63,624 nt of DNA from Betaproteobacteria bacterium (GTDB taxonomy: Bacteria; Pseudomonadota; Gammaproteobacteria; Burkholderiales; Ferrovaceae), in assembly GCA_018971415.1 (NCBI GenBank), contig JAGXAW010000005.1:1-63624 (forward strand), read 5' to 3'. Shown here in pieces: positions 34,868 to 45,132 of this stretch. Position 1 is the stretch's first letter, and the number at the start of each line of letters is the position of its first letter. The translations under genes were made by a program, and so were the position numbers. The notes below the pieces were generated by a model, which saw nothing but the letters and a program-made list of their open reading frames with translations, had not been told where the DNA came from and made no database searches.

Positions 34868-37447
34868 ATGCGATTTGATAAATTGACTAGTCGTTTCCAA
34901 GAGGCGTTTGCCGATGCTCAGTCCCTTGCCGTAGGTCATGAAAACGGCTTTATTGAACCCCAGCATTTATTATTGGCCTTGATTAATCAAGCCGATGGTA
35001 CAACTGCATCGCTGCTAACTCGCTCTGATATACAGGTTAAGCCACTCAAGCAAGCCCTAGAGGAAGCACTTACCCGTTTACCAAAAGTGCAAGGCACTGC
35101 AGGGGAAATTAATGTATCGAGGGATCTTGCCAATCTGTTAAATATTACTGACCGTGAGGCACAAAAAAGACAAGATCAATTTATTGCCTCAGAATTGTTT
35201 TTGTTGGCACTACTTGAAGATAAGGGTGAAACAGGACGCTTATTTAAGGCTCATGGCGCACAGCGAAACAGAATTGAGGCTTCAATCTCATTACTGCGTG
35301 GCGGTGAATCTGTCAACAATCAAGCCGCCGAGTCACAAAGAGAGGCATTGAAAAAATACACGCTAGACTTAACAGAACGGGCACAGATCGGAAAACTCGA
35401 TCCTGTCATCGGTCGTGATGACGAAATTCGCCGTGTCATTCAAATTCTACAACGTCGCACTAAAAATAATCCCGTTTTAATTGGTGAGCCTGGAGTAGGA
35501 AAAACAGCCATCGTTGAAGGTCTTGCCCAACGCATCGTCAATAATGAAGTTCCTGAGTCCTTAAAAAATAAACGTGTTCTCTCCCTAGACATGGCTGCGC
35601 TCTTAGCGGGCGCTAAGTATCGCGGTGAATTTGAAGAGCGTCTTAAGTCAGTGTTAAAAGAGTTGGCGCAGGATGAGGGTCAAACCATTGTCTTTATTGA
35701 TGAGCTTCATACCATGGTCGGAGCTGGTAAAGCTGAAGGGGCCATGGATGCAGGAAATATGCTCAAGCCCGCCCTAGCACGCGGTGAACTTCATTGCATT
35801 GGGGCCACCACCTTAGATGAGTATCGTCAATACATCGAAAAAGATGCTGCCCTTGAAAGACGCTTTCAAAAAGTGCTGGTGGGAGAACCCAGTGTGGAAG
35901 ACACCATTGCTATTTTGCGTGGCTTACAGGAAAAGTATGAAATTCACCACGGAGTGGAAATTACTGATCCTGCCATTGTGGCGGCGGCTGAATTGTCACA
36001 GCGATACATTACCGATCGCTTTTTACCAGATAAAGCCATTGATTTAATTGATGAGGCGGCAGCCAGAATCAAAATGGAAATTGATTCAAAACCTGAAGCC
36101 ATGGATAAACTTTTTAGACGCTTAATTCAACTCAAAATTGAGCGCGAAGCGGTGAGAAAAGAAACTGACGAAGCATCGCAAAAAAGAATGCAATTGTTGG
36201 AGGAAGAAATTGCCAAGCTTGAGGTGGAATACGCCGATTTAGAGGAAATCTGGAAAAGCGAAAAAGCCCAATTGCAAGGTACCCAACATGTGAAAGAAGA
36301 ATTAGACCGTGTGCGAGCTGAAATGGAGGCCGCCCAGCGCAGTGGAGACTTACAAAAAGCCTCAGAGCTTAAATACGGAAAAATTCCTGAATTGGAAGCG
36401 AAACTCGCACTCACCGGACAAACGCAGGAAATTAAAGAGCATCAACTGTTACGTACCCAAGTGGGCGCAGAGGAAATTGCTGAGGTGGTATCGCGGGCGA
36501 CAGGTATCCCTGTGTCCAAAATGATGCAAGGGGAAAGAGAAAAACTGTTGCAGATGGAATCCTATTTAAGAGAGCGGGTGGTGGGTCAAGAGGAAGCCGT
36601 TGAAATTGTCTCTAACGCTATTCGTCGTTCTCGCTCTGGATTAAGCGATCCGAATAAACCCTATGGCTCTTTCTTGTTTTTAGGACCGACCGGGGTGGGT
36701 AAAACTGAACTGTGTAAAACCTTGGCACAGTTCTTATTTGATTCTGAGGAGCATTTAATCCGTGTGGATATGTCTGAGTTTATGGAAAAACACAGTGTGG
36801 CAAGACTCATTGGCGCGCCACCGGGCTATGTGGGCTATGAGGAGGGCGGTTATTTAACAGAAGCGGTGCGTCGTAAACCCTATAGTGTGATTTTGCTTGA
36901 TGAGGTGGAAAAAGCCCATCCTGATGTGTTTAACGTGTTACTGCAAGTGCTCGATGATGGGCGCCTCACGGATGGACAAGGGAGAACCGTGGACTTTAAG
37001 AACACAGTGATTGTGATGACCTCCAACCTTGGCTCGCAAATGATTCAACAAATGGAGGGAGATGACAGTGCAGTCATTAAACTGGCCGTTTTAGGTGAAG
37101 TGAAAACCCATTTTAGACCTGAGTTTGTTAACCGTTTAGATGAGATCGTGGTCTTTAATACCTTAGGACAAAAGCAAGTTCGTGCAATCACCGCGATTCA
37201 GTTACAAGCCTTGAGAAGTCGTCTTACTAAAATGGAACTCTCGCTTGAGGTTACCGATTCAGCCCTAGACCAATTAGCAGAGGTGGGCTTTGATCCGGTT
37301 TATGGGGCGAGACCGCTCAAAAGGGCTATTCAAAATGAGCTTGAGAACCCCCTTGCTGTAAAAATTCTTGATGGCTCCTTTGGGCCTAAGGAAGTGATCA
37401 AAGTGGATGTAAACAAGCAGGGTAAATTTACTTTTACTAAAGCTTAA
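34868..37447 (+). CDS. clpB: ATP-dependent disaggregase ClpB
   Basis: Hsp100 disaggregase acting with DnaK. The 859 residues contain the Clp N-domain pair (about 1-145), AAA1 with Walker A GEPGVGKT at 206-213 and the pore loop [14 protein letters not shown], the long coiled-coil M-domain (about 400-530, rich in Glu/Lys/Gln), and AAA2 with GPTGVGKT at 606-613 and pore loop [13 protein letters not shown]. Standard length. Preceded by a sigma-32-type promoter, and followed by a strong hairpin at 37456-37490. Confidence 0.97.
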   Translation: MRFDKLTSRFQEAFADAQSLAVGHENGFIEPQHLLLALINQADGTTASLLTRSDIQVKPLKQALEEALTRLPKVQGTAGEINVSRDLANLLNITDREAQKRQDQFIASELFLLALLEDKGETGRLFKAHGAQRNRIEASISLLRGGESVNNQAAESQREALKKYTLDLTERAQIGKLDPVIGRDDEIRRVIQILQRRTKNNPVLIGEPGVGKTAIVEGLAQRIVNNEVPESLKNKRVLSLDMAALLAGAKYRGEFEERLKSVLKELAQDEGQTIVFIDELHTMVGAGKAEGAMDAGNMLKPALARGELHCIGATTLDEYRQYIEKDAALERRFQKVLVGEPSVEDTIAILRGLQEKYEIHHGVEITDPAIVAAAELSQRYITDRFLPDKAIDLIDEAAARIKMEIDSKPEAMDKLFRRLIQLKIEREAVRKETDEASQKRMQLLEEEIAKLEVEYADLEEIWKSEKAQLQGTQHVKEELDRVRAEMEAAQRSGDLQKASELKYGKIPELEAKLALTGQTQEIKEHQLLRTQVGAEEIAEVVSRATGIPVSKMMQGEREKLLQMESYLRERVVGQEEAVEIVSNAIRRSRSGLSDPNKPYGSFLFLGPTGVGKTELCKTLAQFLFDSEEHLIRVDMSEFMEKHSVARLIGAPPGYVGYEEGGYLTEAVRRKPYSVILLDEVEKAHPDVFNVLLQVLDDGRLTDGQGRTVDFKNTVIVMTSNLGSQMIQQMEGDDSAVIKLAVLGEVKTHFRPEFVNRLDEIVVFNTLGQKQVRAITAIQLQALRSRLTKMELSLEVTDSALDQLAEVGFDPVYGARPLKRAIQNELENPLAVKILDGSFGPKEVIKVDVNKQGKFTFTKA

Positions 37448-37455
37448 GTGACTTG

Positions 37456-37490
37456 GGCCTCATCTCATCTTTAAAAGGTGAGATAAGGCC
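37456..37490 (+). other. Stem-loop after clpB
   Basis: Fourteen-base arms (37456-37469 and 37477-37490) pair with 12 Watson-Crick, one G-U and one mismatched position around a seven-base loop. Ten bases after the clpB stop it would be a natural 3' end, but no T-run follows on the plus strand (TAAAAAAGG instead). A processed 3' end or Rho-assisted termination are alternatives. Confidence 0.5.
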
Positions 37491-37499
37491 TAAAAAAGG

Positions 37500-37528
37500 T
37501 TGACAGGGTAAGGCTTGCAGAGGACAAT
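37500..37528 (+). promoter_or_regulatory. Promoter of mgtA
   Basis: TTGACA at 37500-37505, a 17-bp spacer and GACAAT at 37523-37528 make a strong sigma-70-type promoter. Initiation near 37535 would give an mgtA leader of about 140 bases, long for this compact genome. Confidence 0.65.
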
Positions 37529-37549
37529 TGCTTTTTTTTGTTGGGAGTA

Positions 37550-37670
37550 AATCCATCTTGGATTGTGCTACTGAAATACGATTAATTTTGTCTTTTTTGC
37601 CTTAGAATCCGTCCCTGTCATCATCTTGTAATGTTCATGTGACTCAATTCTAAGGTTAAAGAATTGAGGG
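37550..37670 (+). promoter_or_regulatory. Structured mgtA leader with hairpin overlapping the ribosome site
   Basis: The untranslated leader holds a 6-bp hairpin (AATCCA 37550-37555 with TGGATT 37559-37564) and, next to the gene, a perfect 9-bp stem CTCAATTCT (37643-37651) with AGAATTGAG (37660-37668) around an eight-base loop. The right arm takes in the first bases of the Shine-Dalgarno GAGGG (37666-37670) before ATG 37674. Opening and closing this stem could control translation. No similarity to the enterobacterial mgtA riboswitch was recognised. Confidence 0.5.
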
Positions 37671-37673
37671 ACT

Positions 37674-40373
37674 ATGGACTACATCAACCAACTATTATCG
37701 CGCTTTAATCCTCGCCAGCCGACTACCCCTGCCTCCAGTCAACGGGTGCAACGAATTTTACTTGATGTGGCAAGCTCCGATGTGGATATTGCCCTGCGCC
37801 GCCTTGATACCTCAATGGAGGGATTATTAGACCGTGAGGTGGAGGAGCGATTACAGCAATTTGGTCCTAACGCCATTGTTCATGAGAAGCATCAGGGCCC
37901 AATTAAACAGTTGTTGTCCTACTTTAAAAATCCTTTAAATATTTTGCTGCTTATATTGGCTGCTATTTCCTTTTATTTGGGCGACAAGGAAGCATCCTTA
38001 ATTATCGTTATTATGGTGGCGGTGAGTATTGTGCTCACCTTTGTCCAAGAGTACCGCTCCAGTAACGCCGCTGAGCGTTTACGTGCCATGGTGAGTACCA
38101 CGGCGACGGTATTGAGGAAAGATCGTCGTAGCGGTGTGCCTGATGAAGTGAATCGCTACTTTAATATTCATCTTTCCCCATCAGGACCACAACGCCGTGA
38201 GGTCCCTTTAGATACCTTGGTGCCAGGAGACATTATTCAGCTCTCAGCCGGCGACATGATTCCTGCGGACGTGCGTTTACTTACCACCAAAGATTTGTTC
38301 GTTAATCAATCCTCTTTAACTGGGGAAGCTTTACCAGTAGAGAAGTTTGCCAGTACTGAACAGGTGGAGGGTAAGGATCCTCTGCAGTTTAGCAACATCT
38401 GCTTTATGGGCACCAACGTGGTCAGTGGAACAGCCACAGCGGTCATTGCTCAGACGGGCTCACAAACCTATTTTGGTAGTCTTGCGCAAATGGTTGGTCA
38501 AGCTCGACAGCTGACAAGTTTTGATAGAGGCATTAACCAATTCACTTGGCTCATGATTCGTTTCATTATGATCATGACGCCTCTTGTCTTTATCATCAAC
38601 GGCTTCACAAAGGGCGATTGGATGGAGGCTTTTCTGTTCTCCGTGGCGGTTGCTGTGGGATTAACCCCTGAAATGCTGCCCATGATTGTGACCGTGAATC
38701 TGGGCAAGGGAGCGCTTGCCATGTCACGCAAAAAAGTGATCGTTAAGCGCTTAAATTCAATTCAGAATTTTGGTGCCATGGATGTGCTCTGTACCGATAA
38801 AACAGGCACCTTAACACAGGACAAAATCATTTTAGAAAAACATGTGGATATTTATGGTCAAGAAAATGAGGATGTTCTTGAATATGCTTATCTCAACAGT
38901 TTTCATCAATCCGGTTTAAAGAATTTGTTGGATGTGGCCGTCCTTGAGTATGCGGGATTAAATGAGCAATTGCGTACAGGGGCCAATTACCGCAAGGTTG
39001 ACGAAATTCCCTTTGATTTTCAGCGTCGCCGTATGTCGGTGGTGGTGGAAGGTAAGGGGCGTCATTTATTGATTTGTAAGGGTGCGGTGGAGGAGATTTT
39101 TTCTTGCTGTAGTAAAGCAGAAGTCAACGGTGAACCTATTCCCTTAAACCAAGAGGATTTAACTAAGCTCTTAGATGTCACCCGTGAGTTAAACGAGGAT
39201 GGCTTTAGAGTGATTGCCATAGCTTACAAAGAAACGCCGGCAACGCCGCAAACCTATTCGGTGAAGGATGAATCAGATTTAACTCTGGTGGGGTATATTG
39301 CCTTTCTTGATCCGCCTAAGGACAGTGCCAGAGAAGCGATTGCGGCACTCAATCGCCATGGTGTGGCGGTTAAAATTTTAACGGGTGACAATGATGTGGT
39401 GACCAGGAAAGTCTGTCGTGAGGTGGGCTTACAGGTGGATAAAATTCTCCTTGGTAATGATTTGGAGAACATGAGCGATGAGGAGCTCGCTGAAGCGGCT
39501 GAGACAGTATCAGTGTTTGCCAAACTCTCTCCCGCACAAAAAGCGCGGGTTATTAAAGCCTTACATATGCGAGATCATGTGGTGGGATTCATGGGTGACG
39601 GGATTAATGACGGGCCTGCACTCAAAGCGGCTGATGTGGGTATCTCTGTTGATACGGCAGTGGACATTGCTAAAGAATCCGCTGACATTATTTTGCTGGA
39701 AAAGAGCTTGATGGTCTTAGAAGAAGGGGTGATTGAGGGACGTCGAGTGTTCGGTAATATTGTTAAGTACATTAAGATGGGTGCCAGCTCTAATTTCGGT
39801 AATATGTTTAGTGTCCTGGGCGCTTCTGCTTGGTTGCCTTTCTTGCCCATGCAGGCCATTCAAGTATTAACCAACAACTTGCTCTATGATTTTTCACAAA
39901 CTGCGATTCCAACTGATAATGTGGATGATGAATATATTGCCAAACCCCGCCGCTGGGATATTACCAACATCACTCGCTTTATGGTAATGGTCGGACCGAT
40001 TAGCTCCATTTTTGACTATGCAACCTTTGCCACCCTGTATTTCGTGTTTAAGGCCAATACCGTCGCTGGAGCGTCATTATTTCAAACCGGTTGGTTTGTA
40101 GAGTCCTTATTGTCGCAGACCTTGATTATTCATATTATTCGAACAGGCCGAATCCCGTTCTTACAAAGCCGGGCGAGTTTACCCATGTTCATCACCAGCG
40201 TACTCATTTGTACTGTGGGGATTTGGTTGCCTTACTCACCCTTTGCTCATGCCTTGGGCTTCACGCCTTTACCTTTGGCTTATTGGGGCTATCTGGTGGT
40301 GATTTTATTGGGCTATTTACTCCTCGCCCATTTCATGAAAACCTGGTTTATCCGTCGTTACGGGTTAAACTAA
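37674..40373 (+). CDS. mgtA: Magnesium-importing P-type ATPase MgtA/MgtB
   Basis: P3B-type ATPase of the inner membrane that brings in Mg2+. The 899 residues are full length: phosphorylation motif D375-K-T-G-T, actuator TGEALPVEK, nucleotide domain CKGAVEEI, hinge GDGINDGPALKAADVGISVD, and ten hydrophobic segments. The conserved ELNTALPTDNVDDE-like TM segment appears as FSQTAIPTDNVDDE, typical of MgtA. Own promoter and long leader lie upstream, and a DinG-like helicase gene begins four bases downstream. Confidence 0.95.
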   Translation: MDYINQLLSRFNPRQPTTPASSQRVQRILLDVASSDVDIALRRLDTSMEGLLDREVEERLQQFGPNAIVHEKHQGPIKQLLSYFKNPLNILLLILAAISFYLGDKEASLIIVIMVAVSIVLTFVQEYRSSNAAERLRAMVSTTATVLRKDRRSGVPDEVNRYFNIHLSPSGPQRREVPLDTLVPGDIIQLSAGDMIPADVRLLTTKDLFVNQSSLTGEALPVEKFASTEQVEGKDPLQFSNICFMGTNVVSGTATAVIAQTGSQTYFGSLAQMVGQARQLTSFDRGINQFTWLMIRFIMIMTPLVFIINGFTKGDWMEAFLFSVAVAVGLTPEMLPMIVTVNLGKGALAMSRKKVIVKRLNSIQNFGAMDVLCTDKTGTLTQDKIILEKHVDIYGQENEDVLEYAYLNSFHQSGLKNLLDVAVLEYAGLNEQLRTGANYRKVDEIPFDFQRRRMSVVVEGKGRHLLICKGAVEEIFSCCSKAEVNGEPIPLNQEDLTKLLDVTRELNEDGFRVIAIAYKETPATPQTYSVKDESDLTLVGYIAFLDPPKDSAREAIAALNRHGVAVKILTGDNDVVTRKVCREVGLQVDKILLGNDLENMSDEELAEAAETVSVFAKLSPAQKARVIKALHMRDHVVGFMGDGINDGPALKAADVGISVDTAVDIAKESADIILLEKSLMVLEEGVIEGRRVFGNIVKYIKMGASSNFGNMFSVLGASAWLPFLPMQAIQVLTNNLLYDFSQTAIPTDNVDDEYIAKPRRWDITNITRFMVMVGPISSIFDYATFATLYFVFKANTVAGASLFQTGWFVESLLSQTLIIHIIRTGRIPFLQSRASLPMFITSVLICTVGIWLPYSPFAHALGFTPLPLAYWGYLVVILLGYLLLAHFMKTWFIRRYGLN

Positions 40374-40377
40374 TGGG

Positions 40378-42327
40378 ATGAATGATATAGAGTATTGGCT
40401 TAATGAACAGGGTCCTCTGGCCCAATCACTTGAGGGTTTTCGTGTACGAGAACAGCAGCTTGCCATGGCCTCTGCCATTGACAAAGCCATCACTGAAAAG
40501 GAAGTGGTAATTGTTGAGGCAGGCACTGGCACTGGTAAAACCTACGCCTATCTTGTGCCCGCCTTGCTTTCGGCGGGTAAAGTGATCGTCTCCACAGGGA
40601 CTAAAACCCTACAGGATCAGCTGTTTCACCGCGATGTGCCTTTCTTACGTGAAGTGATGAAATTGCCCATCACTGTTTCCTTGCTAAAAGGCCGTGCAAA
40701 CTATTTGTGTCATTACTATCTCGAACACACCCTTCAAGAGGGGCGGTTACGGGATCGTGTGCAGGTGGAGCAACTTGCCAGCATTAAACAATTTGCAGGC
40801 ATTACTCAAACAGGCGACAAGAGTGAGTGTCAGGGAGTGCCTGAGAATGCGCCCATTTGGTCACAGGTGACTTCCACACGAGACAATTGTTTAGGTCAGG
40901 ATTGTCCCCATCAAAATCAGTGCTATGTTCTTAATGCCAGAAAGAAAGCTGCCGCCGCTGATCTTGTGGTGGTGAATCATCATTTATTTTTTGCCGACAT
41001 CATGCTTCGCGATGAGGGCGCCGCAGAACTTCTGCCTAATGCAGGGACCGTCATTTTGGATGAGGCGCATCACTTACCTGATGTGGCAACATTATTTTTT
41101 GGGCAAAGCCAATCCACCTCTCAATGGCTTGATATGGCGAGGCAAACGGTGGTGGAGGGCAGTACGCTACAACTCGATCGAGAAAAGTTAGACCATCTGT
41201 TAATCCCCATGGAAAAGAGTTGTCGGGATTTACGATTACTCTTTGCGCAACGTGAAGGAAAACTCAATTATCAAAGTACCCAATCGATAAAAGGGTTTCA
41301 AGAAACGGGTCGGGCGATTGAACAACAACTTAAGGAATTAATTGATTATCTTGTGTCTTTTGTGGGACGCGATGAGGGATTTGATACGCTGATCAACCAA
41401 TGGCAAAAGGCACAGCAGTTCTTATCCCTCTGGCTTAACCCTGAGGCAGACGACAGTGAAGCCATTCGATGGCTAGACTGTTTTAGTCAATCCATACAAT
41501 TTCACTATACTCCCTTGTCCATTGCTGCGATTTTTAAAGAGGAAATAAAGAAACAACACAAGGCCTGGATCTTCACCTCAGCCACTCTTTCTCTAAAAGG
41601 AGACTTTTCGCATTTTCAGAGAGACATGGGATTGGATGAGGCCTTGACCTATTGTTGGGATAGTCCCTTTAATTATCCTCAACACAGTTTGTTGTATGTC
41701 CCCCAATCTCTTCCCCAACCTCAGGAGAGTCATTTTACTGAGGCGGTAATTGAGGCGGCTAAACCTATTTTATTGGCCAGTCGTGGCCGTGCCTTTTTAT
41801 TGTTTACTACTCATCGAGCCATGCAGGGGGGTGGGCAGTTAATAAGAGACTGGCTAGCAGAGGAGCACCATGATTTCACCTGCTTTATTCAGGGTGAACA
41901 AACAAAAATGGAGCTACTCGAGCAGTTTCGTCTGTCAAACAAGGGTATTTTATGTGCCACACACTCCTTCTGGGAGGGAGTGGATGTGAAGGGTGAAGCC
42001 CTGTCAGTGGTGGTCATCGATAAACTGCCTTTTAGCCCTCCAGATGATCCCATTACTGCAGCACGCATTGACGCCATTAACCGCTCAGGGGGAAATGCGT
42101 TTATGCAATATCAACTACCAAAGGCGGTGATAACGCTCAAACAGGGCGCAGGTCGCTTAATTCGTGATGAGGAGGATCGTGGGGTATTAATGATTTGTGA
42201 TCCGCGACTGATTGATAAGGCGTATGGTAGGCGCATTTGGATGAGTTTACCCGCCATGAAAAGAACCCGTAATCAAGAGGACGCTGTTGGGTTTTTACTC
42301 AACTTGGGAACCGGCGTGAGGCGCTAA
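40378..42327 (+). CDS. DinG/YoaA-type iron-sulfur DNA helicase
   Basis: A 649-residue XPD-like superfamily 2 helicase. Walker A EAGTGTGKTYAYLVP near residue 50, DEAH in VILDEAHHLPD, the HHLFFAD segment, and GAGRLIRDEEDRG (motif VI) are clear. Four cysteines (YLC, DNC, QDC, NQC, about residues 105-183) form the 4Fe-4S site of the XPD family. Length and LKQGAGRLIR match YoaA more than exonuclease-fused DinG. It probably unwinds damaged replication intermediates. It shares the mgtA transcript and overlaps convergent envZ by 33 bases. Confidence 0.9.
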   Translation: MNDIEYWLNEQGPLAQSLEGFRVREQQLAMASAIDKAITEKEVVIVEAGTGTGKTYAYLVPALLSAGKVIVSTGTKTLQDQLFHRDVPFLREVMKLPITVSLLKGRANYLCHYYLEHTLQEGRLRDRVQVEQLASIKQFAGITQTGDKSECQGVPENAPIWSQVTSTRDNCLGQDCPHQNQCYVLNARKKAAAADLVVVNHHLFFADIMLRDEGAAELLPNAGTVILDEAHHLPDVATLFFGQSQSTSQWLDMARQTVVEGSTLQLDREKLDHLLIPMEKSCRDLRLLFAQREGKLNYQSTQSIKGFQETGRAIEQQLKELIDYLVSFVGRDEGFDTLINQWQKAQQFLSLWLNPEADDSEAIRWLDCFSQSIQFHYTPLSIAAIFKEEIKKQHKAWIFTSATLSLKGDFSHFQRDMGLDEALTYCWDSPFNYPQHSLLYVPQSLPQPQESHFTEAVIEAAKPILLASRGRAFLLFTTHRAMQGGGQLIRDWLAEEHHDFTCFIQGEQTKMELLEQFRLSNKGILCATHSFWEGVDVKGEALSVVVIDKLPFSPPDDPITAARIDAINRSGGNAFMQYQLPKAVITLKQGAGRLIRDEEDRGVLMICDPRLIDKAYGRRIWMSLPAMKRTRNQEDAVGFLLNLGTGVRR

Positions 42328-43635
42328 GGGAAGGGCAACTCGCACTTCAAAATGGCTGTTGGGAGATTGATTAAATTGCAGTTGTCCTTTGTGCAATTTC
42401 ACAATTTTATCAATAATGGCCAAACCCAACCCCGTGCCTGGAATGCCAGTTCGAGAATGGTTTTTACGGGTGAAAGGCTTCAGCAAATGATTGGCTTCCT
42501 CAGCGTTTAATCCCTCACCATGATCTATAACGGATAAATACAGAAAGTGCTCGTCCTTAAAGGTTTGAATGATAATGGGCGCTTTACCATAGCGTCTTGC
42601 ATTCTCAACAAGATTGATAATGACTCGCTCAATGGCTTTAGGATTAAGCGATGCATCAGGCAAAGAATCTGCTAACTGTAAGGTTAAGGGGTAACCCCGC
42701 GAGAGTAACAATTGGCCAACTTTATTAACAATAAAGTTTAAATTAACTTTAGTGAGCCAATGTTCATTTTGTATACGAGCATAATCAAGAAATTGGTTCA
42801 GCGTACTGTCAATTTCCTCTAAATCTTGGATCATGTACTCTGTGTTTTTATCATCGCCAAAGTGAGAGAGTTCTATGGCAAGTCGCAAACGTGAGAGAGG
42901 TGTTCTAAGATCATGAGAGACGCCGGCTAACATCACGGCCCGGTTACTTTCCACTTCCTCAAGAGAATCCTGCATTTTATTAAAAATTCGACAGAGAGTT
43001 TTAATTTCCTCAGGTCCTAAATGTTCAGGGACGGGATCGTTGAGTTTTCCCCTGGCGATAGCCTGAGCTGCCCTAATTAAACGGTTGATGGGCTGTATTA
43101 ACTGACGCACCCCATAATATAGACCGATTAAGGACGACAGAACCAAGAAAAAGAGGGCTAATAACCAACGAACAGGAAAATCCGCGTCAAAGGGCATGCG
43201 TTCAGTGATATACCAAAAGTTGCCATTTTTTGTTACCAGGTAAATCCAAATCTTTGGAATGGTGTGTCTGTCTGAAATAGCTATCTTAGAATCCGGTGAA
43301 ATCTCTTTTTTTAGTCGCTCTTCTAAAAAAATGAGTCTGTCTTGATTTGGCGAAATAGCTTCTGGGGGCGGGGAGATTAGCTTTTCTGAGAGTATGGTTG
43401 CATGCTCATTAAGCTTGATATTTTCAATAAAACTGGGACGCTGATCATCGTTTAATAACGCCAGAGAGTTAACCAGGGTTTTAATTTGATTTACCCGGTC
43501 GTCAATCAGGCGATTTTGTAGTGGCTGGGTATAAAAGCGTTGGACAACAAAGGTGGTGGCAAGCTGGGTTAAGAGAACGAGAAAGATAACGAATAATGCA
43601 GTTCGACCAAGCAGGGATCGAGGTAAGAAGTTCAT
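42295..43635 (-). CDS. envZ: EnvZ-type sensor histidine kinase
   Basis: A 446-residue inner-membrane kinase: TM1 (about 11-29), a periplasmic domain of roughly 130 residues, TM2 (about 163-181), HAMP, the phospho-acceptor H241 in GVSHDLRTPLSRLRL, and HATPase motifs N-box NLVENARRYG, DHGEGL and GTGLGLAI. The H-box and linkage to ompR indicate EnvZ. Its ATG shares a base with the ompR stop (TAATG), so translation is coupled. The target regulon cannot be read here. Confidence 0.92.
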   Translation of the reverse strand: MNFLPRSLLGRTALFVIFLVLLTQLATTFVVQRFYTQPLQNRLIDDRVNQIKTLVNSLALLNDDQRPSFIENIKLNEHATILSEKLISPPPEAISPNQDRLIFLEERLKKEISPDSKIAISDRHTIPKIWIYLVTKNGNFWYITERMPFDADFPVRWLLALFFLVLSSLIGLYYGVRQLIQPINRLIRAAQAIARGKLNDPVPEHLGPEEIKTLCRIFNKMQDSLEEVESNRAVMLAGVSHDLRTPLSRLRLAIELSHFGDDKNTEYMIQDLEEIDSTLNQFLDYARIQNEHWLTKVNLNFIVNKVGQLLLSRGYPLTLQLADSLPDASLNPKAIERVIINLVENARRYGKAPIIIQTFKDEHFLYLSVIDHGEGLNAEEANHLLKPFTRKNHSRTGIPGTGLGLAIIDKIVKLHKGQLQFNQSPNSHFEVRVALPLAPHAGSQVE

Positions 43636-44363
43636 TAATTGCTATCAGGTACAAACACGTAACCAAACCCCCAAACCGTCTGAATATAACGGGGTTTGCT
43701 TGAGTCGACTTCCACAAGACGGCGCAATCTTGAGATTTGTACGTCAATACTGCGATCAAACACCTCATGCTCTCGGCCTCTGGCCATGTCCATCAGTTTT
43801 TCTCGTGATAAAGGTTCACGAGGATGGGTGACTAAGACACGAAGTAATGCGTACTCACCACTGGTTAAATTGACGTCGATCCCCTCTTTGAACAATGTTC
43901 TGTTATTCATATTAAATTCAAAGGGGCCAAATCGGATGAGATGCTCACCCTCTGGCAAAACTGTGGGTGCAGCAGGAATACCAGTGGTAGGTTGACGTCT
44001 TAATACAGCATGTATACGGGCTAGTAACTCGCGCGGATTGAAAGGTTTTGATAAATAATCATCGGCGCCCATTTCAAGCCCCACAATACGGTCAACATCC
44101 TCACCCATGGCAGTTAGCATAATAATGGGAATTGGATTGTTGTTACTGCGCAATTGTCGGCAAACGGATAAACCGTCTTGGCCTGGCAGCATTAAATCCA
44201 GAACCAACAGATCGAACCGTTCTCGTGATAAAGAGCGTTCCAAAGCATTGGCATCGGCCACCGCCTCAACAGAAAAACCTTGCTCAGAGAGGTAGCGCTT
44301 TAATAATTCTCGAAGACGCATGTCATCATCGAGTACAATAATTTTAGAAGGCTTTTTTTCCAT
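43635..44363 (-). CDS. ompR: OmpR-type response regulator
   Basis: A 242-residue response regulator: receiver domain with acidic DDD at 12-14, phospho-acceptor Asp56 in LVLDLMLPG, the switch Thr in MLTAMGED and Lys in YLSKPFNP, then a winged-helix DNA-binding domain (about 140-240) with TSGEYALLRVLVTHPREPLSREKLM and RSIDVQISRLRRLVE. First gene of ompR-envZ, with the tsaB gene divergent 64 bp away. Confidence 0.94.
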   Translation of the reverse strand: MEKKPSKIIVLDDDMRLRELLKRYLSEQGFSVEAVADANALERSLSRERFDLLVLDLMLPGQDGLSVCRQLRSNNNPIPIIMLTAMGEDVDRIVGLEMGADDYLSKPFNPRELLARIHAVLRRQPTTGIPAAPTVLPEGEHLIRFGPFEFNMNNRTLFKEGIDVNLTSGEYALLRVLVTHPREPLSREKLMDMARGREHEVFDRSIDVQISRLRRLVEVDSSKPRYIQTVWGFGYVFVPDSN

Positions 44364-44427
44364 AGCCGTTATCCTAACCTTTTTTTTATAATTCTATATA
44401 TCAATTTGTAACATTTACAAGACCATC

Positions 44428-45132
44428 ATGACATCTCATCTCTCTGAACCTATTTTATTGGCCATCGATACCTCCACAGAGCAAGGCTCTGTCTGTTTGT
44501 CCATACATGATCAGACATACTCTAGTGAATGGCTTGGCGCAGAGAAACATGTTGAATCAATACTCTTTCACATTAAAGAGATTCTCCTGCAGAGTAATAC
44601 ATCCATTGAGGCAATTAGTGCCATTGCCTTTGCTCAAGGGCCTGGTTCCTTTACCGGTTTACGGGCGGGTTGTGGTGTGACCCAAGGCTTGTCTTTAGCG
44701 CATGATATTCCAGTGATTGCAGTGCCCACATTGCTCATGTTGGCTGAACAGGTCTCGAAGGAACGCGTAAGTGTTTTACTTGATGCCAGAATGGGTCAAG
44801 TGTATGGAGCCTGTTATAGGAGAACCCCTCAGGGTTGGCAAGAGATAAGCGCTTGCGCATTGTATCAGCCAGACCAATTGGATGAAGCAGTGCTGACAAC
44901 AGAGGTGATGGTCGGCAGTGGTGTGGATCTCTATCAAGATACCTTAAGCACCAGCTCAGCAAATACTTTACCTCCTGCGCTCTTAGGTATTAAACCCCAT
45001 GCGAGGTGGTTAATTGCTCTGGCTAAGGACAAATGGTTGCGCGGCGAGCTATTGTCTGGCCATGAGGCGATACCTGTTTATGTCCGTGATAAGGTTGCTT
45101 TAACGACCCTTGAAAGATCGCAAAAGTCATGA
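44428..45132 (+). CDS. tsaB: tRNA t6A-modification protein TsaB
   Basis: Non-catalytic partner of TsaD in threonylcarbamoyladenosine synthesis at tRNA position 37. The 234 residues show the ASKHA-type N-terminal ILLAIDTSTEQGSVCL, then AFAQGPGSFTGLRAGCGVTQGL and VPTLLMLAEQ. It is followed by rimI with a four-base overlap, the standard tsaB-rimI arrangement. Confidence 0.94.
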   Translation: MTSHLSEPILLAIDTSTEQGSVCLSIHDQTYSSEWLGAEKHVESILFHIKEILLQSNTSIEAISAIAFAQGPGSFTGLRAGCGVTQGLSLAHDIPVIAVPTLLMLAEQVSKERVSVLLDARMGQVYGACYRRTPQGWQEISACALYQPDQLDEAVLTTEVMVGSGVDLYQDTLSTSSANTLPPALLGIKPHARWLIALAKDKWLRGELLSGHEAIPVYVRDKVALTTLERSQKS

